This document shows, piece by piece, positions 6,641 to 11,056 of a DNA stretch of 11,056 nucleotides. The stretch is from Sulfurimonas sp. (GTDB lineage Bacteria; Campylobacterota; Campylobacteria; Campylobacterales; Sulfurimonadaceae). Both the position numbers and the translations under genes were made by a program. The notes under the pieces were generated by a model. That model made no database searches. It worked only from the letters and a program-made list of their open reading frames with translations, and was not told the origin of the DNA. Location of the stretch: contig NZ_JALNZY010000066.1 in NCBI RefSeq assembly GCF_023229105.1, positions 1 to 11,056 on the forward strand, in the 5' to 3' direction. Within the stretch, counting starts at the first letter, position 1. Each line of letters begins with the position of its first letter.

Positions 6641-7812
6641 AGACTCTCTTTCGTTAGATAAAAAAGCTCCAAGAGAGCAGTTCTTATCTCTAGTTTATAT
6701 TTTAATTTCTCTACCTCTAAATCAAGCAGTAGATTTTCATTTTCTATATTTTTCTCAAGCGTAATGCTGTTTCTGATATTTGCATTATCATACTTTCGTA
6801 GCTCTTTATACCTCTCTATGATTGCATCAAGGTTTTGAACTCTTTTACTCAAATACTCTACTCTTTCATAATTATTATCAAAAAGCATAATAGTATTTTG
6901 CAAGTAGTTCTGCGTGTTTTGGGCGCTCTCTTGCTTTAGATAGTGCGTCTTTTTAACCTCTGCATCTTCTCTACCGTAAATCGGCAGCGCAAAAGATGTT
7001 GACACAGAGAGATAATCATCAAACTTATCACGATGGTTGTAGCTAGCAGAGAGAGTGATATTTGAGTATTTATTTCTCTGCTGAAGTTTTGCAATAATCT
7101 CTAGTTGCTTACTCTTTAGCTCTAAAATTTTATATTTTGGGGATTTTTTTATCTCTTCTTTAGAGAACTCTTCCTTGATTTGCACTTTTTGCACATCGGT
7201 AAAATCCTGATTTGCTAGATATCTAAACTCATTTTTTGCCTTTTGTACGCTCTCTTGAAGCTCCAAAATCTTATCTTCTACTAGAAAGATATTTTTTTGC
7301 AACGAAACACTTTTTTTAAACCCATCTTCAATGTCAATGCTACCCTCATAGTAGTTTTGCAATATCTCAAGATTGGCTTTTTTTTGCTCTAAAGAGTCTA
7401 AAAGAGTTAAAAATGTAGCTATCTTATCTACAGCTAAGAGCATTTTTTTGTACAAATCCAGCTTCAAATCTTCTAACTCATACTCCAAAATAAGAGTATC
7501 AGCTCTAAGTATTGCCTCTTTAATTTCAAGCTTGCCAAATGTTTCAAACTCCTGAGAGATTCCTATAAAGAGCGTTTGCATAGGTTCAATATCTCTTTTT
7601 AAAAAATTCTCATTTAAGAGCAAGTCGTTGGCACCTATTGAGATAACTGGATTTTTATATACTACTTCACCCCTGATAGCCTCATGTGATGCTAAAATCT
7701 TTTCTTGTTTTGCACGCAAAAGAGGTGACTTTAGCACTGCCTTTTCAAATACCTCGCTAAACTCCGCACTAAAACATAGTAGCGGAGCTAAAAAAAGAGT
7801 TAAAATTTTCAT
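6637..7812 (-). CDS. TolC-family outer membrane efflux protein, CusC/CzcC-like
   Basis: The outer membrane channel of the tripartite exporter, 391 aa. It has a signal peptide (MKILTLFLAPLLCFSA, probable cut after residue 16). C13 is not in a lipobox, because the residue before it is Leu, so unlike CusC it is probably not a lipoprotein. The rest is rich in long amphipathic helices with heptad-like Leu/Glu/Lys spacing, as in OEP domains. There are two repeats of the helix-strand-helix plan: strand segments near NPVISIGANDLL (54-65) and NITLSASYNHR, and long helices in between. The Shine-Dalgarno AAGGAG lies 6 bp before the ATG and overlaps the stop of the preceding gene (TAAGGAG). Its TGA overlaps the adaptor's ATG by four bases. 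The TolC class is secure; the CusC assignment comes from the operon. Confidence 0.88.
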   Translation of the reverse strand: MKILTLFLAPLLCFSAEFSEVFEKAVLKSPLLRAKQEKILASHEAIRGEVVYKNPVISIGANDLLLNENFLKRDIEPMQTLFIGISQEFETFGKLEIKEAILRADTLILEYELEDLKLDLYKKMLLAVDKIATFLTLLDSLEQKKANLEILQNYYEGSIDIEDGFKKSVSLQKNIFLVEDKILELQESVQKAKNEFRYLANQDFTDVQKVQIKEEFSKEEIKKSPKYKILELKSKQLEIIAKLQQRNKYSNITLSASYNHRDKFDDYLSVSTSFALPIYGREDAEVKKTHYLKQESAQNTQNYLQNTIMLFDNNYERVEYLSKRVQNLDAIIERYKELRKYDNANIRNSITLEKNIENENLLLDLEVEKLKYKLEIRTALLELFYLTKESL

Positions 7813-7822
7813 GCAAATCTCC

Positions 7823-8233
7823 TTAGTGATTATGCGACGATGAAGCTTGTCCTAGATTGACACTGCCTTTGTATTTATAATCTTTGCCCTGCTCATCTTT
7901 GATAAAAACTTGATACTGCCAGGTTCCATCCATAGCAAAATTGACATCACATTCAAAATAATTTTGTACTTTTTTACAAATATTTTTAGATTCCATAAAA
8001 GGCATTCCCGGCATCTCAGGCATAAAAAATTTAACACGAACATCCTTAGCCACGATACTCGCCCCATCATGCGAGCCTTTATTAAGCTCCACTTTGATTT
8101 TGTTTTGCCCTTGGCTGAGCACCTTTTCGCTTGAGAGCATCACATGTAAGTCACCGCTCATTCCCATATCCATAAAACCGCCTGCAAAAGAGAGGCTCGC
8201 ACACAACAGTGTTGATGCTATAAACTTTTTCAT
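7823..8233 (-). CDS. Secreted Met-rich YtkA/FixH-like protein, probable periplasmic metal-binding partner
   Basis: First gene of the efflux operon, 136 aa. It has a signal peptide MKKFIASTLLCASLSFA, with likely cleavage after residue 17. The mature part is a small beta-sandwich-like domain resembling YtkA/FixH-type proteins, seen in VRVKFFMPEMPGMPFM (66-80) and MDGTWQYQVFIKDEQG (101-116). Met residues cluster at 21, 23, 25 and 32, and again at 71, 74, 77 and 80, where every third residue is Met. C86 and C95 could form a disulfide, and the tail ends SSSHNH. Such Met/His clusters are typical of periplasmic Cu(I)/Ag(I) binding proteins, so it may hand metal to the adaptor or pump in the way CusF does. 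That role is inferred; the sequence is not CusF-like. The start is supported by AAAGGAG about 8 bp before the ATG, and the gap to the next gene is 10 bp. Confidence 0.8.
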   Translation of the reverse strand: MKKFIASTLLCASLSFAGGFMDMGMSGDLHVMLSSEKVLSQGQNKIKVELNKGSHDGASIVAKDVRVKFFMPEMPGMPFMESKNICKKVQNYFECDVNFAMDGTWQYQVFIKDEQGKDYKYKGSVNLGQASSSHNH

Positions 8234-8253
8234 ACTCTTACTCCTTTTTTTGC

Positions 8254-8259
8254 AGTATA
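8254..8259 (-). promoter_or_regulatory. Candidate -10 box of the metal-efflux operon
   Basis: On the minus strand TATACT lies about 20 bp before the ATG at 8233, giving a predicted start near 8247 and a 13-14 nt leader that contains the AAAGGAG ribosome site. No consensus -35 is present at the right distance. That position is instead covered by the direct repeats at 8270-8288, as expected for an activator-dependent promoter. Confidence 0.5.
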
Positions 8260-8269
8260 TAATTTTTAA

Positions 8270-8288
8270 CGTGTAGTAATCGTGTAGT
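8270..8288 (-). promoter_or_regulatory. Direct-repeat operator, likely site for the operon's own response regulator
   Basis: ACTACACG occurs twice in the same orientation on the minus strand (plus-strand CGTGTAGT at 8270-8277 and 8281-8288), with starts 11 bp apart, about one helical turn. OmpR/PhoB-family regulators bind tandem half-sites of this spacing. The pair sits 10 bp upstream of the candidate -10 box, overlapping the -35 position. The link to this regulator is inferred. Confidence 0.55.
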
Positions 8289-8322
8289 CTATTTTCTTTA
8301 CTATCTGTATATAAATATTGGA

Positions 8323-8328
8323 TATAAT
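8323..8328 (+). promoter_or_regulatory. -10 box of the tmRNA gene
   Basis: A perfect TATAAT lies 9 bp before the mature 5' end of tmRNA, which puts transcription start at or a few bases before GGGG at 8338. The -35 is weak: TTTACT at 8297-8302 is 20 bp away. It is divergent from the efflux operon promoter. Confidence 0.6.
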
Positions 8329-8425
8329 TTCACTCATGGGGCTGACCTGGTTTCGACGGGATCAAGTAGCTTCTAATTGCATGTCGGACTGAGCATTTCC
8401 GTTACGCGGCTCAACTTGCTTAAAC

Positions 8426-8467
8426 GCAAACAATACAAATTACCGCCCAGCTTACGCAGTAGCATAA
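8426..8467 (+). other. tmRNA tag reading frame, ANNTNYRPAYAVA-stop
   Basis: GCA (8426-8428) is the resume codon and TAA ends the frame at 8465-8467, giving 13 residues. The tag ends in Val-Ala instead of the more usual Ala-Ala, yet keeps two small nonpolar C-terminal residues as needed for protease recognition. The central Arg before Pro is also notable. Confidence 0.9.
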
Positions 8468-8685
8468 GTTTTGACCCCTCGCAAGAGGTGGGCTGCTTCA
8501 CCTAGTGACTCTAGATAGCTAGGACTCGAAGTATAACCATTATGTAGATATATTTTACGTCTGTCTCGAGCGTAAAACGAACCTTAGAGGCTCGTCTTGC
8601 GTAGCTTTGCAAGTTGTGTGAAGCAAGATTAAACTTAAACGACTTTACTAAACATGTAGACGTTAGGAGTAGCGTGGTTTCGGAC

Positions 8686-8713
8686 TGGAGTTCGATTCTC
8701 CACAGCTCCACCA
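8686..8713. other. Probable attachment site (att) in the 3' end of ssrA
   Basis: Integrases of this class often use the 3' end of ssrA. The tmRNA gene is intact, as expected when the element restores the 3' end on integration, and the integrase and two regulators follow directly. No second copy of the T-arm/acceptor segment is seen elsewhere in the window, so the other att site must lie beyond base 11056. The exact core is not visible. Confidence 0.45.
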
Positions 8714-8755
8714 ATTCTTTATCCAATACAATCCGACGACACATTTAAACCCTCT

Positions 8756-9016
8756 CTACCTTCTCATCTTTGCCTTTTGAGACAAAACCTCAATCCCGTC
8801 GAACATATCAAACATCTCTCCAAAAACAAGCCGGCCTAGTTTATCTTTTGTGATATTAAACCCGTACAACCTTGTATAGACATCTGTTTGAATCGTTCTT
8901 TGTGAGACATTAAACTCCTCCGCCAACGAAGAGATAGTAGGTCTCTCATCTTTAGCAAGCATCAAAATAATCGACAACAATCTAAAAAGAGCTTTATCGT
9001 ATGATTTTTGGGACAT
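8756..9016 (-). CDS. Small HTH regulator resembling the N-terminus of WYL-type proteins, WYL domain absent
   Basis: An 86-aa protein. Residues about 8-60 form a winged HTH of the HTH_11/DeoR type (ALFRLLSIILMLAKD, then PTISSLAEEFNVSQRTIQTD with the recognition helix VSQRTIQTDV), followed by the wing (LYGFNITKDKLGRLVFGE). In WYL-domain regulators this block is followed by about 200 more residues. Here the protein stops after a short basic tail (KAKMRR), and only 42 bp separate its stop from tmRNA. It is therefore either a natural stand-alone HTH or a regulator cut short at the element boundary. The ATG at 9016 has AAAGG 7 bp upstream and a perfect consensus promoter. Divergent from the 78-aa Cro-like gene, it probably helps control the element. 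Role inferred. Confidence 0.75.
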   Translation of the reverse strand: MSQKSYDKALFRLLSIILMLAKDERPTISSLAEEFNVSQRTIQTDVYTRLYGFNITKDKLGRLVFGEMFDMFDGIEVLSQKAKMRR

Positions 9017-9059
9017 TGTGAAGCCTTTTTGTTTATGTATATTAGTGTTTTTTATTTCA

Positions 9060-9088
9060 ATTATATACTATTACACATATTATGTCAA
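9060..9088 (-). promoter_or_regulatory. Perfect consensus sigma-70 promoter for the HTH gene
   Basis: On the minus strand TTGACA (plus-strand 9083-9088) and TATAAT (9060-9065) are separated by exactly 17 bp, matching consensus at all 12 positions. Predicted transcription start is near 9053, giving a leader of about 36 nt before the ATG at 9016. Exact consensus promoters are rare in this AT-rich clade, where -35 boxes are usually poor. Confidence 0.75.
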
Positions 9089-9119
9089 GACTGAGCATAT
9101 TAAATCAGTATATCTTATG

Positions 9120-9125
9120 ATAAAA
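9120..9125 (+). promoter_or_regulatory. Candidate -10 box for the Cro/XRE-like gene
   Basis: TAAAAT lies within TATGATAAAATT, about 30 bp before the ATG at 9155, giving a predicted start near 9132. AAAGG lies 6 bp before the start codon. The -35 is unclear. Confidence 0.4.
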
Positions 9126-9154
9126 TTATCCAAATATACGATTAAAGGCATTAC

Positions 9155-9391
9155 ATGACAAAAGAAATCTTCATTGCAAGATTAAAAGAATTAAAAATAT
9201 CAAAGCAAGATTTTTCTGAAATTTGTAAAGTTCCATATTCGACAATCAACAATTGGGGAGTAAAGCGGAATGGTAAACCTCTAGCTATACCAAACTGGGT
9301 CGAACCATTCCTAACCTATTACGAAAAAGCACAAAAACTTGAGTATATCATGACCGAAATCTGTCAAAAAATCGAGAGTGTCAAGAGTTAA
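9155..9391 (+). CDS. Small Cro/XRE-like HTH protein, 78 aa
   Basis: A probable DNA-binding regulator of the integrated element. Residues 5-35 fit a phage-type HTH: FIARLKELKISKQDFSEI followed by the second helix and the recognition helix in VPYSTINNWG. The region after it (KPLAIPNWVEPFLTYYEKA) resembles small Cro-like proteins found beside integrases in Campylobacterota. The rest is a helical tail (KLEYIMTEICQKIESVKS). AAAGG precedes the ATG at proper spacing. It is divergent from the WYL-like HTH gene and codirectional with the integrase, 113 bp before the integrase ATG. It could be an excisionase or a repressor; nothing in the sequence decides between them. Confidence 0.75.
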   Translation: MTKEIFIARLKELKISKQDFSEICKVPYSTINNWGVKRNGKPLAIPNWVEPFLTYYEKAQKLEYIMTEICQKIESVKS

Positions 9392-9504
9392 TTTTTACTC
9401 TACATTTACTCATCTGCTTCTCTTTGGCTTCAATTTTCCCTTTTTTTAGCAAAACGAAGCAACCTCCTCACCAAATTTCCTTATATTTTCAAAAAGGAAC
9501 CACC

Positions 9505-10644
9505 ATGCCAAAAGCAAGCATAACCAACAAGTTCGTCTCAAAAATTACCTGCAATCAAGCAAAGGCAAAAGAGGTCTATTATGATGAGAAGTTAAGCGGT
9601 TTTATCTTAGAAGTTAGAAACACTCAGACAAAAACCTTCTATTACTCCTACTCTAAAAACTCTCGTCGCACCATGAGAAAGATAGGCAGCGCAGAGATAC
9701 TCAGTGCCAGTGAAGCAAGAAAAATCATTTTAAACCTAAAAAAAGGACAACTCTCAAGTGATGTAGCCTCCATCATGGCAGAGAAATCAGGTGCTCTTAC
9801 ACTAGCAAATTTTTTTACAGAGTATTACCTCCCATATGTTCAAAAACATGTCAAAAGCCATGATACAAATGAGAGCATCTTTAAAAACCATATCCTCCCG
9901 ACTCTAGGCACAACCCCGATGCAGAGCCTAAAGAAAATTGATGTCATGAAGCTGCATTCGGAGATGATGCAAAAAAAGAGACTCAAGCCAGCCACCGCAA
10001 ACAAGCTTCTCATTTTTCTCTCCCAAGCGTATCGTTTAGCGTATGAGTTTGAGCTCCTAAAAACCCCCTACAATCCAGTAAGCGGAGTAAAACATTTTGA
10101 GGAGAACAACGAAAGACAAAGATTTTTAAGCAAAGCCGAGACAAAACGACTCTTAGATGCCGTGCTAATGAGCGAAAATGTACATCTCAAGTACATAATC
10201 CCCATGTTACTACTCTCAGGAGCAAGAAAAGGAGAGCTTCTAAAAGCCAAATTTGAAGATTTTGATGAGGTACAAATGCTCTGGATTATCCCCACGACAA
10301 AAAACGGCAAAAAGAGGATTATCCCCCTAACTCCCGAACTCTACAAGATTTACAAGCAAATCCCTCAAGAGAGCGAATATCTCTTTACCTCAAAGGCTAC
10401 AAACAAACCCTACACGACTTTTTACAACTCATGGAACTCTGCAAGAGTAAAAGCAAATCTCGCAGATGTAAGAATCCATGACCTAAGGCACACCTACGCC
10501 TCAGCGCTTGTCAATGCCAAAAGAAGTCTCTATGAAGTCCAAGTTCTACTAGGACACTCAACAGCCAAAATGACACAAAGATATGCACATTTATCAAACG
10601 AATCTCTTTACGCTGCCGCATCTTGCGCTGCTAGGTTGTTTTAA
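9505..10644 (+). CDS. Tyrosine recombinase (phage/island-type integrase)
   Basis: Site-specific recombinase that would integrate and excise the element, 379 aa. The N-terminal arm-binding domain (1-about 95) contains ASITNKFVSKI and YYDEKLSGFILEVR. The core-binding (SAM-like) domain spans about 98-185. The catalytic domain (about 205-379) has R241 in LLSGARKGELL, K266 in TTKNGKKR, H325 and R328 in IHDLRHTYAS, H351 in LLGHSTAKMTQRYAHLS and the nucleophile Y360. All catalytic residues are present, so it should be active. The start chosen is ATG 9505, which has AAGGA about 7 bp upstream and matches the usual N-terminus. A TTG at 9424 would add 27 unlikely residues. The gene points away from ssrA, whose 3' end is the probable attachment site. 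Confidence 0.95.
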   Translation: MPKASITNKFVSKITCNQAKAKEVYYDEKLSGFILEVRNTQTKTFYYSYSKNSRRTMRKIGSAEILSASEARKIILNLKKGQLSSDVASIMAEKSGALTLANFFTEYYLPYVQKHVKSHDTNESIFKNHILPTLGTTPMQSLKKIDVMKLHSEMMQKKRLKPATANKLLIFLSQAYRLAYEFELLKTPYNPVSGVKHFEENNERQRFLSKAETKRLLDAVLMSENVHLKYIIPMLLLSGARKGELLKAKFEDFDEVQMLWIIPTTKNGKKRIIPLTPELYKIYKQIPQESEYLFTSKATNKPYTTFYNSWNSARVKANLADVRIHDLRHTYASALVNAKRSLYEVQVLLGHSTAKMTQRYAHLSNESLYAAASCAARLF

Positions 10645-10676
10645 TGTGGGGGGGGTGTCGGTTAAGTTTCAGTTTC

Positions 10677-10706
10677 GGTGGTGTTGTGTGTTTTTGCCAC
10701 CTTTTT
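10677..10706 (+). terminator. Weak candidate terminator after the integrase
   Basis: GGTGG (10677-10681) can pair with CCACC (10697-10701), and five T follow at once. The stem is only 5 bp with a 15-base loop, so the call is tentative. The same CCACC may instead be part of a recombinase arm site. Confidence 0.25.
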
Positions 10707-10760
10707 ACCCACCCCGCAAATTTCTTTTTTCTTAAAATCTTATAAAATCCTTAGCAATCT

Positions 10761-10924
10761 GCTGACAATCCGCAGGTAAAAACACTCATGATTTATACAG
10801 CCAAAATTTCTTAAAAACATCTATCTATAGGTCTTTTCAAAGGTTTTTTATTTTTATTTGCACCATAAAACAGATAAAAAATGAAAATAAAAAATACTTT
10901 CATTTGCTGGCGGTTTGCAGGTAA
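10761..10924. repeat. Pair of diverged 19-bp direct repeats, 145 bp apart
   Basis: GCTGACAATCCGCAGGTAA (10761-10779) and GCTGGCGGTTTGCAGGTAA (10906-10924) match at 14 of 19 positions, and all five differences are transitions. The last eight bases (GCAGGTAA) are identical. They may be recombinase or accessory-protein sites, or remnants of a duplicated coding end. Chance cannot be excluded. Confidence 0.4.
10844..10894. repeat. AT-rich inverted repeat, 16-bp arms
   Basis: The left arm at 10844-10859 (TTTTTTATTTTTATTT) pairs with the right arm at 10879-10894 with a single mismatch, around a 19-base loop. The arms are almost pure A/T, so such a match is less surprising than for mixed sequence. 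It could work as a bidirectional terminator or be a by-product of composition. Confidence 0.4.
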
Positions 10925-11055
10925 TAGGGGTTGACAAGGGTTTTGATTTTGGATGTTTTTTTTGATAGTGTCGTAAAATAGGGGTTTTGTTGTGGTTTGG
11001 TTTTTTGTTTGGGGTTGGTGGGGCTTTTATGTTGACTACAAGTGTTGATACTATC
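10900..11055 (-). CDS. Possible 3' end of a gene entering from the right edge
   Basis: One minus-strand frame is open from the window edge for 51 codons to TGA at 10900-10902. Its last residues read NPYFTTLSKKTSKIK and then TLVNPYYLQTASK. Nothing identifies a family. The strand is A/C-rich, which by itself depletes stop codons, so the open frame is weak evidence. A rival reading is the start of a plus-strand gene at ATG 11029-11031 (MLTTSVDTI to the edge), with a GGTGGGG just upstream as a poor ribosome site. At most one is likely to be real. Confidence 0.22.
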   Translation of the reverse strand, partial: DSINTCSQHKSPTNPKQKTKPQQNPYFTTLSKKTSKIKTLVNPYYLQTASK

Positions 11056-11056
11056 G

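Larger units (their letters stand above)
8338..8713 (+). ncRNA. ssrA: tmRNA (transfer-messenger RNA, SsrA)
   Basis: Rescues stalled ribosomes by acting first as alanyl-tRNA, then as mRNA for a degradation tag. The tRNA-like ends are clear. The 5' GGGGCTG (8338-8344) pairs with the 3' CAGCTCC (8703-8709), followed by discriminator A and CCA at 8711-8713. The 5' part has the conserved GACCTGGTTTCGACGGGAT, and the T arm GGAGTTCGATTCTCC lies near 8686-8700. The tag reading frame runs from the resume codon GCA at 8426 to TAA at 8465-8467 and encodes ANNTNYRPAYAVA. The type (ANN...PAYA.A) is that of Campylobacterota. Single-piece gene of 376 nt. Its 3' end is a common target for tyrosine integrases, and one lies 0.8 kb downstream. 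Confidence 0.97.
10645..11056. other. 412-bp stretch without a secure gene, downstream of the integrase
   Basis: It begins with a G8 run (10648-10655) just after the integrase stop. Next is a weak hairpin, GGTGG (10677-10681) with CCACC (10697-10701) followed by a T5 run, then a second CCACC at 10709-10713; the spaced CCACC boxes could be arm-type integrase sites. The middle (about 10720-10900) is AT-rich with an inverted repeat. From about 10905 the plus strand is strongly G/T-rich with GGGG runs. No RNA gene is recognisable. Two weak edge frames are discussed separately. Confidence 0.7.

Noticed and set aside
7774..7776. Lipoprotein signal at C13 of the outer membrane protein
   Set aside because: The residue before Cys is Leu, which does not fit the lipobox; an ordinary signal peptide cut after FSA is more likely.
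7852..8070. Minus-strand frame inside the YtkA-like gene
   Set aside because: It is a shadow of the secreted protein gene, which has a signal peptide, a strong ribosome site and operon context; the shadow has none.
8511..8744. 77-codon minus-strand open frame
   Set aside because: It lies almost entirely over the tmRNA gene and has no ribosome site or recognisable protein features; the structural RNA explains the sequence.
9424..9504. N-terminal extension of the integrase from TTG 9424
   Set aside because: The 27 extra residues look like untranslated sequence, no ribosome site precedes the TTG, and ATG 9505 has AAGGA at good spacing and a normal family N-terminus.
10844..10894. Replication origin or structured RNA at the AT-rich inverted repeat
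   Set aside because: The arms are nearly pure A/T and there are no DnaA-box or iteron-like repeats or conserved RNA motif to support it.

Overview
The window looks chromosomal and comes from a low-GC member of the Campylobacterota, most likely Sulfurimonas or a close relative. The evidence is the low GC content, a tmRNA whose tag reads ANNTNYRPAYAVA, the style of the signal peptides and the dense gene packing. The genus is an inference; no search was run.

Left part (1-830): four tandem 21-bp repeat units run off the left edge, followed by a REP-like palindrome. Next come a 165-aa protein of unknown function on the minus strand and, divergent from it, a complete tRNA-Thr(TGT) gene with an encoded CCA.

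Centre (831-8288): one compact minus-strand operon for metal efflux, read from right to left. It encodes a small secreted Met-rich YtkA/FixH-like protein, a TolC-type outer membrane factor, a CusB-like periplasmic adaptor, a CusA-type heavy-metal RND pump, an OmpR-family response regulator and a sensor histidine kinase. The pump has the three-methionine site and the transmembrane Asp expected of Cu(I)/Ag(I) exporters, so monovalent copper or silver export is the likely job. Genes are separated by 0-10 bp or overlap. Upstream of the first gene, two direct 8-bp repeats 11 bp apart sit at the -35 region of a candidate promoter. This is the layout expected if the operon's own response regulator activates it. 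The kinase has no ATG, GTG or TTG start in front of its first membrane helix, although that helix is plainly encoded.

Right part (8338-11056): the tmRNA gene ssrA, followed by what looks like the left end of an integrated element. It holds a short WYL-type HTH protein lacking the WYL domain (minus strand, with a perfect consensus sigma-70 promoter), a divergent 78-aa Cro/XRE-like protein, and a complete tyrosine recombinase with all catalytic residues. The last 412 bp hold no secure gene. They contain a G8 run, short repeats, an AT-rich inverted repeat, a strongly G/T-rich stretch and two weak edge ORFs. The element's cargo and far attachment site lie outside the window, so any new system it carries cannot be judged here.
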